A DNA stretch of 64,000 nucleotides from Polaromonas sp. Lineage in GTDB: Bacteria > Pseudomonadota > Gammaproteobacteria > Burkholderiales > Burkholderiaceae_C. The translations under genes were made by a program, and so were the position numbers. The notes under the pieces are model-generated. The model saw nothing but the letters and a program-made list of their open reading frames with translations, ran no database searches and was not told the DNA's origin. Location: contig JAAFJR010000001.1 of the NCBI GenBank assembly GCA_013298945.1, positions 682,001-746,000 of the forward strand, read 5' to 3'. The number at the start of each line of letters is the position of its first letter. Position 1 is the first letter of the stretch. Below are positions 51,393 to 63,856 of this stretch, one piece after another.

Positions 51393-52571
51393 ATGCAAGA
51401 CATCGTCATCGTAGCCGCCACCCGTACCGCCGTAGGTAAATTCGGTGGCACTCTCTCTAAAACACCAGCCACTGAGCTGGGCGCAGCCGTTATCTCCGAA
51501 GTGCTCAAGCGCAGCGGTTTGCAAGCCGAGCAGGTCGGTGAAGTCATCATGGGTCAAGTGCTGGCAGCCGGTGCTGGGCAAAATCCAGCGCGTCAAGCGG
51601 TCATCAAAAGCGGTTTGAACCAAGGCACGCCAGGCTTGACTATCAACGCCGTTTGCGGTTCTGGTCTTAAAGCTGTCATGCTAGCAGCACAAGCTGTGGC
51701 CTATGGCGACTCTGAAATCGTCATCGCTGGAGGTCAAGAAAACATGAGCGCATCACCGCACGTACTTTTAGGCAGCCGCGACGGCCAGCGCATGGGCGAC
51801 TGGAAGATGATCGACTCTATGATTGTTGACGGCTTGTGGGATGTCTACAACCAGTACCACATGGGCATCACCGCTGAAAACGTGGCGAAAAAATTCGGCA
51901 TCACCCGCGACATGCAGGATGCATTTGCACTCGCCAGCCAAACCAAAGCCGCTGCTGCACAGGAGGCCGGCCGCTTCAAAGACGAAATCATGCCTTTCAG
52001 CATCGCGCAGAAGAAGGGTGACCCTATTGTTTTTGCGCAAGACGAGTTCATCAACCGCAAATCCACAGCTGAAGGCTTGGCAGGCTTGCGCCCAGCTTTT
52101 GACAAAGCAGGTGGCGTAACCGCTGGCAATGCATCAGGCATCAACGATGGTGCAGCCGCTGTGATGGTCATGACCGCTGCCAAAGCTGCTGCATTGGGCT
52201 TGAAGCCACTCGGTCGTATCGCCAGCTTCGCCACCTCAGGTTTAGACCCTGCCATGATGGGCATGGGCCCCGTGTCTGCCTCTCAAATCGCTCTGAAACG
52301 TGCAGGCTGGAAAGCTGCTGACCTCGATTTGTTGGAAATCAACGAGGCTTTCGCCGCTCAAGCCTGCGCCGTTAACCAAGAAATGGGTTGGGACACCAGC
52401 AAAATCAACGTCAACGGTGGCGCGATTGCGATTGGTCACCCAATCGGCGCGTCCGGCTGCCGTATTTTGGTCACGCTGTTGCACGAAATGGCGAAACGCG
52501 ATGCGAAAAAAGGTATTGCCTCGCTATGTATCGGCGGCGGCATGGGTGTCGCTTTGACGATTGAGCGTTAA
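51393..52571 (+). CDS. phaA: Acetyl-CoA acetyltransferase (beta-ketothiolase) PhaA
   Basis: Condenses two acetyl-CoA to acetoacetyl-CoA, the first PHB step. The nucleophile is Cys88 in NAVCGSGLKAV. The His is in GGAIAIGHPIGASGCRI and the second Cys in SLCIGGGMGVAL. NEAFAAQACAV is also present. 392 residues, standard thiolase. AAGGAG precedes the ATG. Confidence 0.95.
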   Translation: MQDIVIVAATRTAVGKFGGTLSKTPATELGAAVISEVLKRSGLQAEQVGEVIMGQVLAAGAGQNPARQAVIKSGLNQGTPGLTINAVCGSGLKAVMLAAQAVAYGDSEIVIAGGQENMSASPHVLLGSRDGQRMGDWKMIDSMIVDGLWDVYNQYHMGITAENVAKKFGITRDMQDAFALASQTKAAAAQEAGRFKDEIMPFSIAQKKGDPIVFAQDEFINRKSTAEGLAGLRPAFDKAGGVTAGNASGINDGAAAVMVMTAAKAAALGLKPLGRIASFATSGLDPAMMGMGPVSASQIALKRAGWKAADLDLLEINEAFAAQACAVNQEMGWDTSKINVNGGAIAIGHPIGASGCRILVTLLHEMAKRDAKKGIASLCIGGGMGVALTIER

Positions 52572-52596
52572 AAGGCTTCAGTTTTAGATATAAATG

Positions 52597-52647
52597 GCCT
52601 GTAGCTGGCATATTTATTGCCTAAGCTGCTATTAAATTCATAGTAAT
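52597..52647 (-). repeat. Dispersed ~45-bp repeat between phaA and phaB
   Basis: GTAGCTGGCATATTTATTGC, CTAAGCTGCTATTAAATTCA. It occupies much of the 118-base gap inside the operon. Confidence 0.85.
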
Positions 52648-52689
52648 TTTTTATATTTTTAGATCAATAACCACAACAGGAGCATCATC

Positions 52690-53427
52690 ATGAATGGAAA
52701 AGTAGCATACGTCACAGGCGGTATGGGCGGCATCGGAACCGCCATTTGCCAGCGTCTTCACAAAGAAGGTTTCAAAGTCATCGCAGGCTGCGGTCCGACG
52801 CGCGACCACGCCAAATGGATAGCCGAGCAAGCCGCTTTGGGTTACACGTTTTACGCGTCAGTGGGGAATGTGGGCTCTTGGGAGTCTACAGTGGAAGCCT
52901 TTACCAAAACCAAGAGTGAGCATGGGGTGATTGACGTATTGGTCAACAATGCCGGCATCACCAAAGATCGCATGTTCTTGAAAATGACCCGTGAAGATTG
53001 GGACGCAGTGATCGAAACCAACCTGAACAGCATGTTCAACGTCACCAAACAAGTGGTGGCAGACATGGTCGACAAGGGTTGGGGCCGCATCATCAACATC
53101 AGCTCCGTCAACGGCGAAAAAGGCCAAGCCGGCCAAACCAACTATTCAGCCGCCAAAGCCGGCATGCACGGCTTCAGTATGGCGCTAGCGCAAGAACTGG
53201 CCACTAAGGGCGTGACGGTCAATACCGTGATGCCAGGCTACATCGGGACAGACATGGTAAACGCGATTCGTGAAGACGTGCTCGCCAAGATTGTGGCGAC
53301 AATTCCCGTCAAGCGCTTAGGTAAACCATCAGAAATCGCCTCCATCATTGCGTGGTTGGCGTCAGAAGAGGGTGGCTACACCACGGGTGCGGACTTCTCG
53401 GTCAATGGTGGTTTGCATATGGGTTAA
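52690..53427 (+). CDS. phaB: Acetoacetyl-CoA reductase PhaB
   Basis: NADPH-dependent SDR that forms (R)-3-hydroxybutyryl-CoA, the PhaC substrate. The cofactor site is YVTGGMGGIGTAICQRL; NNAGITKDR follows. The catalytic Ser is in NISSVNGEKGQAGQTNYSAAKAG, which also has the Tyr-x3-Lys. 245 residues. An ACAGGAG site lies before the ATG. A terminator follows the stop. Confidence 0.95.
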   Translation: MNGKVAYVTGGMGGIGTAICQRLHKEGFKVIAGCGPTRDHAKWIAEQAALGYTFYASVGNVGSWESTVEAFTKTKSEHGVIDVLVNNAGITKDRMFLKMTREDWDAVIETNLNSMFNVTKQVVADMVDKGWGRIINISSVNGEKGQAGQTNYSAAKAGMHGFSMALAQELATKGVTVNTVMPGYIGTDMVNAIREDVLAKIVATIPVKRLGKPSEIASIIAWLASEEGGYTTGADFSVNGGLHMG

Positions 53428-53451
53428 ACCCGATTTGGAGCTGCAAAAAAT

Positions 53452-53480
53452 AAAAAAAGGGAGCAATGCTCCCTTTTTTA
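53452..53480. terminator. Bidirectional terminator between phaB and the Crp/Fnr gene
   Basis: AAAAAAGGGAGCA, one base, TGCTCCCTTTTTT: a 13-bp perfect stem with A- and T-tracts on both sides, between two converging genes. Confidence 0.92.
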
Positions 53481-53497
53481 TGTCCGCAACAAAGTGC

Positions 53498-54181
53498 TTA
53501 CCACTTCGCTGGCAACTTTTTCAACAGCGTAATCTGCCGCGTGTTGACTTGAAGGTAGCCGCCGCGCTCTAAGTCCTTCATCAGCTTGCTCACCATTTCA
53601 CGGGATGCGCCCACGTATGCTGCTAGTTCACCATGCGTGATGAGTGGGTCGATTATTTTTGGTGTGTTGTCATCTGCTGTGACTTTTCCTAGGTGGTTCA
53701 GCGTTTGCGACAAGCGTCCGTAGACGTCAAGCAAAGCCATGTCGCGCGCAGCTTGTGTGGCTGCACGTGCCCGAACAATCGTTGTTTGCAGTAGCGAAAT
53801 AGCAAACTCGCTGTTATTGCGAGTAAATGCTAAAACATGAACATTGGGCACAACTGCACATAGGCATGGCTCTAGGGCTTCGACAGTGGCTGATCTTTCC
53901 CCGCCGTCTAAAGACATTTCACCGAAAAAATCACCTGCCAATATTGTGCCCAGGGTAATTTCTTTGCCACTGGTGTCTGCACTGAAAACGCGCACACGTC
54001 CTTGAATCAAAATATACAGTGCGTCCCCAATCTCACCCTCGTTGACGATGATCGCGTCTTTACGAAAGCTGCGTTGCTGACCCATATCTGCTAAAACTTG
54101 CAGATCAACAGTCAAACGGGGTTTGAGAATTATACGAGCAGATGTATTTTGTAGGTCTTTGGTATTATTTTTTACTGCCAT
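53498..54181 (-). CDS. Crp/Fnr-family transcriptional regulator
   Basis: A 227-residue regulator with an N-terminal cyclic-nucleotide-binding-like barrel (GEIGDALYILIQGRVRVFSA, GDFFGEMSLDGGERSATVEA) and a C-terminal winged helix (THGELAAYVGASREMVSKLM with recognition helix). The Fnr-type N-terminal Cys cluster is absent. The cAMP-contacting GEMSLL..R-ATV element is kept, with RSATVEA. Effector unknown. Convergent to phaB. Confidence 0.9.
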   Translation of the reverse strand: MAVKNNTKDLQNTSARIILKPRLTVDLQVLADMGQQRSFRKDAIIVNEGEIGDALYILIQGRVRVFSADTSGKEITLGTILAGDFFGEMSLDGGERSATVEALEPCLCAVVPNVHVLAFTRNNSEFAISLLQTTIVRARAATQAARDMALLDVYGRLSQTLNHLGKVTADDNTPKIIDPLITHGELAAYVGASREMVSKLMKDLERGGYLQVNTRQITLLKKLPAKW

Positions 54182-54231
54182 TTTAAGATTGTGCCATGCA
54201 AAATGAGTGTTTTAGAATGCATCAGGACAAT

Positions 54232-55059
54232 TTAAGCCACGACGCTTAAATATTCAATTTCTTCTGGTGTAAACCCAGCTTTCAACCTTGCTTCTAGGTT
54301 AAATGGCGCTCTCAATTTGGGTGCAGCGTGGCGGTTATGCAATGTGACGTAATGGTCTAGCGGGTCAAGCCCATCGCGTAGACAGAGCCAGCGAAACCAG
54401 TGGTTGCCAATAGCAACATGGCCAATTTCGTCTCGCAAAATGATGTCCAAAATCGCAATCGCATCAATGGCGTAAGGCGTTTTGACTTTGTGAAGCTTGG
54501 TTTGAATTAACGGTGTGGCGTCCAGCCCACGGGCTTCTAAAGTGCGCGGAACCAGCGCCATGCGAGCGATGATATCGTCTTTGGTTTTTTCGCACATGGT
54601 CCATAAACCTGTGTGGGCAGGGAAGTCGCCGTATTCATAGTTCTTATTGTTGCCGTAACTGATTGATTTCAAATGGTTTTGTAGCAAGGTGAAGTGATAA
54701 GCCTCTTCTTTGGCGACCTGTGCCCAGTCCTTGTAATATTGCTCTGGCATGCCACCAAAGCGCCAAATCGCATCCAAAGCCAAATTCACCGCATTAAACT
54801 CAATATGACAGATAGCGTGCATCAGCGCGGCATGACCGGCTGGTGTAAATGGGGAGCGTTTGTCTACATTCAGCGGCTCTCGTAATTCAGGCTTTTCGGG
54901 TAAACCGGGCAGAGTTTGGTTGTTGTTAAGTTCTATTTTTGCTATATTATTTATAGCTGTTGAGACAAGTAATACGCCGGCTAAAGCCATTTTTTGCTCT
55001 ACATTTTGACTAATAAAGGCATTGTAGGCACTTTGACGTAATTCATGGGTCGCTTGCAT
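54232..55059 (-). CDS. DUF455 ferritin-like protein
   Basis: A predicted diiron four-helix protein of unknown function. Metal ligands are visible as Glu/His in CHIEFNAVNLALDAIWRF, KEEAYHFTLLQNHL and RDEIGHVAIGNHW. The N-terminal helical part and the LPGLPEKPELREP linker are standard. The ATG at 55057-55059 (MQATHELRQSAYNA) gives 275 residues, but its ribosome site is close; an upstream frame exists. A repeat copy is read in frame at residues 24-42 (MALAGVLLVSTAINNIAK). Divergent from the carbonic-anhydrase-like gene. Confidence 0.83.
   Translation of the reverse strand: MQATHELRQSAYNAFISQNVEQKMALAGVLLVSTAINNIAKIELNNNQTLPGLPEKPELREPLNVDKRSPFTPAGHAALMHAICHIEFNAVNLALDAIWRFGGMPEQYYKDWAQVAKEEAYHFTLLQNHLKSISYGNNKNYEYGDFPAHTGLWTMCEKTKDDIIARMALVPRTLEARGLDATPLIQTKLHKVKTPYAIDAIAILDIILRDEIGHVAIGNHWFRWLCLRDGLDPLDHYVTLHNRHAAPKLRAPFNLEARLKAGFTPEEIEYLSVVA
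54934..54988 (+). repeat. Dispersed ~45-bp repeat, copy inside the DUF455 gene
   Basis: TATTTTTGCTATATTATTTA, TAGCTGTTGAGACAAGTAAT, ACGCCGGCTAAAGCC: both halves of the consensus are kept. Confidence 0.78.
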
Positions 55060-55110
55060 CCTTACAATTGTAGTTAATTCAACCCTAGGAAGACCAATCG
55101 GGAGACACTT

Positions 55111-55635
55111 ATGGCTATTTACCAATTAGACAATTTAAGCCCACAACTCGCCGCTGGCGCTTGGGTGGCGGACAGTGCGCAAGTGATGGGCGATGTGCGC
55201 ATGGCTGAGAACGCCAATGTGTGGTTTGGCGCCGTGGTGCGGGGCGATTCTGAGACTATCACCATTGGCAAAAACACAAACATCCAAGACGCCAGCGTGC
55301 TGCACGCTGACCCTGGCAAACCACTCATCATTGGCGACAACGTGAGCGTGGGGCATCAAGTGATGTTGCATGGTTGCACGGTGGGTGATGGTTCGTTGAT
55401 TGGTATTGGCTCAATTGTGCTCAACGGAGCAGTGATTGGTAAAAACTGCCTCGTTGGCGCAGGTTCGCTGGTCACAGAGGGCAAAGTATTCCCAGATGGC
55501 AGCATGATCATCGGCAGCCCTGCCAAAGCGGTGCGTGAGTTGTCCGCTGAGCAACAAGCGGGTTTGTTGGGGATTTCTAAGCATTATGTTGAGAATGCCC
55601 AGCGCTTCAAATCAGGCCTGAAAAAGATAGGTTGA
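55111..55635 (+). CDS. Gamma-carbonic anhydrase-like (LbH hexapeptide) protein
   Basis: A left-handed beta-helix trimer of the gamma-CA/YrdA family. The three zinc-site His are His65 (DASVLHAD), His82 and His87 (GHQVMLHGC). Hexapeptide repeats (IGDNVSVG, VGDGSLIGIGS, VLNGAVIGKNCLVGAGSLV) cover most of the 174 residues. Many members lack measured anhydrase activity, so the reaction is provisional. Strong start with GGAG. hslO follows after 69 bases. Confidence 0.9.
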   Translation: MAIYQLDNLSPQLAAGAWVADSAQVMGDVRMAENANVWFGAVVRGDSETITIGKNTNIQDASVLHADPGKPLIIGDNVSVGHQVMLHGCTVGDGSLIGIGSIVLNGAVIGKNCLVGAGSLVTEGKVFPDGSMIIGSPAKAVRELSAEQQAGLLGISKHYVENAQRFKSGLKKIG

Positions 55636-55704
55636 AAAACACACTTTGGGCACCATATGTGTGGCTAAGTTATTGTCAATATTCATTTTTTTTAGCGATT
55701 TTTA

Positions 55705-56688
55705 ATGTCTGAAGTTCATAAATTCCTGTTTGATGGTTTGCCGGTTCGTGGCACGCTGGTGCGTTTAACCGACAGTTGGCAAGAGATTTTGCAGCGTCGT
55801 GCTGCCAATTCGACCACGGGAGCTTACCCAGCGCCTGTGAGCCAGATGTTGGGAGAGTTGACTGCGGCGGCAGTGCTGATGCAGTCCAGTATCAAATTCA
55901 ACGGCAGTTTGACGCTGCAAATCGCGGGTGATGGCCCAGTAAAGCTGGCTGTGGCTGAAGTGCAGCCCGATTTGTGTATGCGAGCTACTGCGACTGTGAT
56001 GGGTGATGTCGCCGTGGGCAGCAGATTGTCTGCCATGATCAACGTGACTAACAAAGGCAGATGTGCTGTCACGCTGGACCCAAAAGACAAATTTCCAGGT
56101 CAAGTACCGTACCAGGGCGTTGTACCGTTGTTTGATGACCATCGCCAGCCGATAGAAAAGCTCAGCAGTGTCATAGAGCACTACATGCTGCAAAGTGAGC
56201 AGTTGGATACGACGATGGTGTTAGCAGCCGATGACAAAGTCGCCGCTGGACTGCTGATTCAGCGCATTCCTATGCAAGGTGAGGGTAACTTAGCTGGCAG
56301 CATGGTTAGCAAACGCAATGAAGACGAGATTGGTTTGAACGAGCACTACAACCGCTTGGCCGTGTTTGCGGCGAGTTTGAAGCAAGAAGAGTTATTGACT
56401 CTGAATGCCAACGAAATTTTGCATCGCCTGTTTTGGGAGGAAGCGATGATTCGTTACGAACCAATGCCAGCCAAATTTGCTTGTACTTGCTCACGCGAAC
56501 GTGTGAGCAATATGATTTTGAGTCTTGGCCAAGCGGAGGTTGAGGAGATCTTGACTGAACGCGGTGAAGTGGAAGTATCTTGCGAGTTTTGTGGCCAGCA
56601 GCAGCGCTTTGACCCTGTGGATGCGGCACAGATTTTCATCGATTCTGCCAGCAAATTATCATCAGGCAATTCAGGCCTTGTTCAATAA
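55705..56688 (+). CDS. hslO: Redox-regulated chaperone Hsp33
   Basis: Hsp33 is a holdase activated by oxidative unfolding. The zinc switch is formed by CTCSRERV and CEFCGQQ near residues 256-258 and 292-295 (CxC and CxxC). The N-terminal core contains FDGLPVRGTLVRLTDSWQEI and FNGSLTLQIAGDGPVKLAVA. 327 residues. Its last 18 bases overlap the converging NadR-like gene. Confidence 0.94.
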   Translation: MSEVHKFLFDGLPVRGTLVRLTDSWQEILQRRAANSTTGAYPAPVSQMLGELTAAAVLMQSSIKFNGSLTLQIAGDGPVKLAVAEVQPDLCMRATATVMGDVAVGSRLSAMINVTNKGRCAVTLDPKDKFPGQVPYQGVVPLFDDHRQPIEKLSSVIEHYMLQSEQLDTTMVLAADDKVAAGLLIQRIPMQGEGNLAGSMVSKRNEDEIGLNEHYNRLAVFAASLKQEELLTLNANEILHRLFWEEAMIRYEPMPAKFACTCSRERVSNMILSLGQAEVEEILTERGEVEVSCEFCGQQQRFDPVDAAQIFIDSASKLSSGNSGLVQ

Positions 56689-57354
56689 ATCTTGAAAGAG
56701 CCTGTGTTCGCAAACGGAGTCCGAACAGCGTTCGCATTGCCATTTATATCCGTGATTGTCATTCCTGCGAAGGCGGGAATCCATGTTGGCAGTTGTGGAT
56801 TCCCGCCTTCGCTGGAATGACGGAAAGCCGCCATCTGAATTTTCTTGGATTAAACAGCGCAAAGCATTTTCAAAGCGCGTTACCCTCGAACCATAAACTA
56901 TTTGAAATGCCAGCCCCGCGTTGGTGAGAGCTTTGCGTAGGGCGGTGTCAACAGGTTCGCGCATGTGCGCACCGTCTCGTTGGATACCATCTTCTACCCA
57001 CGGCAAGTCTAAACCCATCAGCAGCGTTGCATCAAACCTGCGCTGATGCTCGAGTGCCATGACGTACAAAGATGTGTCGCTGAAAAGCAAATCGCTGTAG
57101 ACGGCAACTGTCAAAGCTGTAGTGTCGGTAAGCATGACTTCACAATCTGATGCATTGTTTATTTGTCGCACTTGCTCGGCGGCGATGGCCAGCTGTTCTT
57201 CTTTACGCGGTGTACGGTTCTCGGTGTTGCACCAAGTCCGCAGGTATTCAGGGATAAGTTGAACAGATTTACCCTGCGCTAAGAAATGCTGTTCAAGTTG
57301 TTTGGCTAGCTCAGATTTGCCGGTGCTTTCTGCGCCTAAGATGGCTATTTTCAA
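56671..57354 (-). CDS. NadR-like nucleotide-binding kinase domain protein
   Basis: An ATPase/kinase-like protein of the AAA_28/NadR ribosylnicotinamide-kinase group. The P-loop is IAILGAESTGKSELAKQL at residues 3-20. LIPEYLRTWC and LTDTTALTVAVYSDLLF follow as in NadR kinase domains. Near residues 174-203 an extra stretch, GGFPSFQRRRESTTANMDSR and LRRNDN, is the translation of a 63-base inverted repeat. After it a Cys-rich end (CERCSDSVCEHRLF) that looks native resumes. So the repeat entered in frame and lengthened the protein. Substrate not certain. Confidence 0.8.
   Translation of the reverse strand: MKIAILGAESTGKSELAKQLEQHFLAQGKSVQLIPEYLRTWCNTENRTPRKEEQLAIAAEQVRQINNASDCEVMLTDTTALTVAVYSDLLFSDTSLYVMALEHQRRFDATLLMGLDLPWVEDGIQRDGAHMREPVDTALRKALTNAGLAFQIVYGSRVTRFENALRCLIQENSDGGFPSFQRRRESTTANMDSRLRRNDNHGYKWQCERCSDSVCEHRLFQDLLNKA
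56759..56821. repeat. Paired inverted 'GCGAAGGCGGGAATCC' element inside the NadR-like gene
   Basis: Arms GTCATTCCTGCGAAGGCGGG (plus AATCCA) and its complement differ at one position over 26 bases, with an 11-base centre. This REP-like sequence is common across beta- and gammaproteobacteria. Confidence 0.9.
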
Positions 57355-57399
57355 ATCAAAAACCTAGGTGATGGATGTTGAAGTTATTTATTTGGTAAA

Positions 57400-57675
57400 T
57401 TATTTTGTATATTGAACCAAAATTTCATTCGGCTTCAACATGCCCAACTCAGCGCGTGCCTTTTCTTCTACCATGTCCATACCGGTTTTCAGGTCTTCTA
57501 CTTCCGCTTTGAGCTGCGCATTTTCAGTTTTCAATTTAGCTGACGTTGCTTTCAAACCATCCAATTTTTTAGTCATTTGCGTCACATCACTCAAGCTCCC
57601 CCGACCAAACCACAGCTGCGCTTGAAATATCAGAAGCAAAAAAACCAGCAAAACCATAACGCCACGTTTACTCAT
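57400..57675 (-). CDS. ftsB: Cell division protein FtsB
   Basis: A bitopic inner-membrane protein of the FtsQLB divisome complex. The short cytosolic MSKRG is followed by one helix (VMVLLVFLLLIFQAQLWFGRG) and a periplasmic coiled coil (LKATSAKLKTENAQLKAEVE), then EKARAELGMLKPNEILV. 91 residues, as usual. It lies 69 bases downstream of eno on the same strand, the order found throughout Burkholderiales. Confidence 0.94.
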   Translation of the reverse strand: MSKRGVMVLLVFLLLIFQAQLWFGRGSLSDVTQMTKKLDGLKATSAKLKTENAQLKAEVEDLKTGMDMVEEKARAELGMLKPNEILVQYTK

Positions 57676-57744
57676 TCGTAGTCATTCCTTATCACAAGGA
57701 AGAACGACTGAAAACATGGCGTCATGAACGTCAACTCTTTTTAA

Positions 57745-59028
<1,284 letters not shown>

Positions 59029-59073
59029 TTACGTTCTCCAAAAAAACAAATCAAAAACATACTGCTTGCTGTC

Positions 59074-59093
59074 ATTCCCGCGAAGGCGGGAAT
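59074..59093. repeat. Single REP-like hairpin between kdsA and eno
   Basis: ATTCCCGC-GAAG-GCGGGAAT: an 8-bp perfect stem. It is the same sequence family as the paired element in the NadR-like gene, here as a single half. Confidence 0.9.
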
Positions 59094-59110
59094 CCATGGC
59101 TTAACTATTT

Positions 59111-61695
<2,585 letters not shown>

Positions 61696-61800
61696 TTATA
61701 AAGGTCAGACAAGGTCTGCTACATTGCAGATATTGAAAGATATCGAAATAATGAACTTTGTAACAAAATTACTTCTACAAAAATTCTTTTCTAAATAAAT

Positions 61801-63078
61801 ATGCTTGAACTTCAAGGTAAACACATTGTTTTAGGCTTGTCAGGTGGCATCGCGGCCTACAAAGCAGCTGAACTATGCCGCTCTATGGTTAAAGAGGGCG
61901 CGACAGTACAAGTCGTCATGACCGAAGCGGCCGAGCACTTCATGACCAAGGTGACGATGCAAGCACTGTCTGGCCGACAGGTGTTTGGCTCGCAGTGGGA
62001 CGATACGCCAGCCAGCGGTAAGAATGGTGAGAATATCGCCAACAACATGCCGCACATCAACCTGTCACGCGGGGCGGATGCTATTGTTATTGCACCGTGC
62101 AGCGCAGACTTTATGGCGAAATTGCTGCATGGGCGAGCAGATGAATTATTGAGTTTGCTGTGCCTGGCGCGTCAAACAGATAAAGTCCCGCTGATTCTCG
62201 CCCCCGCCATGAACCGCGAAATGTGGGCGAATCCAGCGACGCAACGCAATGTCGCACAGCTCAAAGCCGACGGCATCACCGTGCTGGACGTGGGCGAGGG
62301 CGACCAAGCCTGTGGCGAAGTGGGCGATGGCCGCATGCTAGAGGCGGACGAAATTTTGGCGGATTTAGTCGCGTTTTTCACCCCAAAATCCTTACTCGGG
62401 CAAAAAGTGATCATCACCGCCGGCCCCACCTATGAGGCGATTGATCCTGTGCGCGGCATTACCAACTTGTCAAGCGGGAAAATGGGTTTCGCTATCGCGC
62501 GTGCTGCTTTTGAGGCAGGTGCAGATGTGACGCTGATTGCAGGCCCTGTCAGCCTTGCCACACCACGTGGCGTCAAACGGGTGGATGTGAAATCAGCAAA
62601 AAATATGCTTGTAGCCGGCGTAAAATATGCTGATTACGCTACTATTTTTATAGCATCAGCAGCTGTAGCAGACTGGCGACCTGCCAATCTCGCAGATCAA
62701 AAGCTGAAAAAAGACGGCACCGGTAAAGTACCCGAACTCAGCTTCGTCGAAAACCCAGATATTTTGGCGACCATCGCCCAATCTGAGCGGGGTAAAAAAG
62801 GTTTGTCGGGGATGCCAGATGGTCTGTTTTGCGTCGGTTTCGCCGCAGAAAGCCAAGATTTGCTCGCCAACGCGCAAGCCAAGCGCATTCGCAAAGGCGT
62901 GCCGCTGTTGGTAGGTAACATTGGCCCAGCCACTTTTGGGCAAGACGACAACGCGCTGCTGTTGGTCGATGCGAAAGCCACCAAAGAGTTGCCACCGAAC
63001 GGCGGGAAAGCGTCAAAACGAGATTTGGCGCAGCAATTGGTGGCTGATATTGCCGCTCGCTTGGGTGTACAAGCGTAG
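61801..63078 (+). CDS. coaBC: Bifunctional phosphopantothenoylcysteine decarboxylase/synthetase
   Basis: Two steps of coenzyme A synthesis in one protein. The CoaC flavodoxin-like domain has VLGLSGGIAAYKAAEL, the catalytic-site His in MPHINLSRGADA, APCSADFMAKLLHG and PAMNREMW. The CoaB domain has TAGPTYEAIDPVRGITNLSS and GKMGFAIA, then SAAVADWRPANLADQKLKK, whose Lys pair includes the conserved catalytic Lys. 425 residues. A repeat copy lies in frame at residues 269-286, just before SAAVADW. Divergent from pyrG. Confidence 0.94.
   Translation: MLELQGKHIVLGLSGGIAAYKAAELCRSMVKEGATVQVVMTEAAEHFMTKVTMQALSGRQVFGSQWDDTPASGKNGENIANNMPHINLSRGADAIVIAPCSADFMAKLLHGRADELLSLLCLARQTDKVPLILAPAMNREMWANPATQRNVAQLKADGITVLDVGEGDQACGEVGDGRMLEADEILADLVAFFTPKSLLGQKVIITAGPTYEAIDPVRGITNLSSGKMGFAIARAAFEAGADVTLIAGPVSLATPRGVKRVDVKSAKNMLVAGVKYADYATIFIASAAVADWRPANLADQKLKKDGTGKVPELSFVENPDILATIAQSERGKKGLSGMPDGLFCVGFAAESQDLLANAQAKRIRKGVPLLVGNIGPATFGQDDNALLLVDAKATKELPPNGGKASKRDLAQQLVADIAARLGVQA
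62607..62656 (-). repeat. Dispersed ~45-bp repeat, copy inside coaBC
   Basis: CTTGTAGCCGGCGTAAAATA, then GCTACTATTTTTATAGC. Hairpin and GCCGGC..TA halves are recognisable; translation MLVAGVKYADYATIFIA. Confidence 0.68.
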
Positions 63079-63227
63079 ATCAAAGCATAACTACGAGCAT
63101 AAAATTTGCTCAAAAAATTGGTGAATATTCACATGCCCAAGATGTGATTATTGCCAGAATTTTACCAACTAATTCACGCTTTGAACCCTAGAATTTGTGT
63201 ACTGACAGCATCTACTAGGAGTTCTTC

Positions 63228-63410
63228 ATGGGCGTTACAATTTGGTTTTTAGCACTGCTTGCATTGCCAGTTATCCTGTATGTTTACGACGATAAACTAA
63301 ACCAAGAGTATCTTGCCGAGTTAGAAATACTTGATGAGCCCTACAAACGGTTGTTGGAGACTGGTGTTCTAAGCGCTCCAGACTTCAACTACCATGAATA
63401 TCGATCTTAA
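63228..63410 (+). CDS. Small single-pass membrane protein
   Basis: A 60-residue protein: one hydrophobic helix ([19 protein letters not shown]) and an acidic tail ([20 protein letters not shown]). AGGAG lies nine bases upstream of the ATG, which supports expression. The last 17 bases overlap the start of dut. No family recognised. Confidence 0.55.
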   Translation: MGVTIWFLALLALPVILYVYDDKLNQEYLAELEILDEPYKRLLETGVLSAPDFNYHEYRS

Positions 63411-63843
63411 AGTTTTAGACTCCCGCATGGCGAGCCAGCTGCCCGCCTACGCCACCCCCGGCAGCGCCGGCCTAGACCTCAGAGCCTGCCTTGACGACGC
63501 CGTCACCCTGCAGCCCAACGCGTGGCAGCTCATCCCCACCGGCATCGCCATTCACCTAGACAACCCCAATTTCGCCGCCGTCATCCTGCCGCGCTCAGGT
63601 TTGGGGCACAAACACGGCATCGTGTTGGGCAATTTGGTCGGTTTGATTGATAGCGACTACCAAGGCCAACTCATGGTCAGCGCTTGGAACCGCAGCCCCA
63701 CCGCCTTCACCATAGAACCCATGGAACGCATAGCCCAACTCGTCATCGTTCCCGTCGTGCAAGCGCAGTTCAACGTGGTCACAGAATTCGCCGCCGAGAG
63801 TGAGCGGGGCGCGGGTGGGTATGGGAGTACAGGTAAAAGTTAG
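63394..63843 (+). CDS. dut: Deoxyuridine 5'-triphosphate nucleotidohydrolase (dUTPase)
   Basis: Hydrolyses dUTP to dUMP, keeping uracil out of DNA. All five motifs of the trimeric family are seen: [38 protein letters not shown] and the C-terminal GAGGYGSTG arm. 149 residues, normal. It follows coaBC in the common coaBC-dut order, with the small membrane gene inserted. Confidence 0.96.
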   Translation: MNIDLKVLDSRMASQLPAYATPGSAGLDLRACLDDAVTLQPNAWQLIPTGIAIHLDNPNFAAVILPRSGLGHKHGIVLGNLVGLIDSDYQGQLMVSAWNRSPTAFTIEPMERIAQLVIVPVVQAQFNVVTEFAAESERGAGGYGSTGKS

Positions 63844-63856
63844 CGGGGAAGGTTTA

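Noticed and set aside
54232-55059. MiaE (tRNA hydroxylase) call for the ferritin-like gene.
   Set aside because: The sequence fits the DUF455 family rather than MiaE, though both are diiron four-helix proteins.
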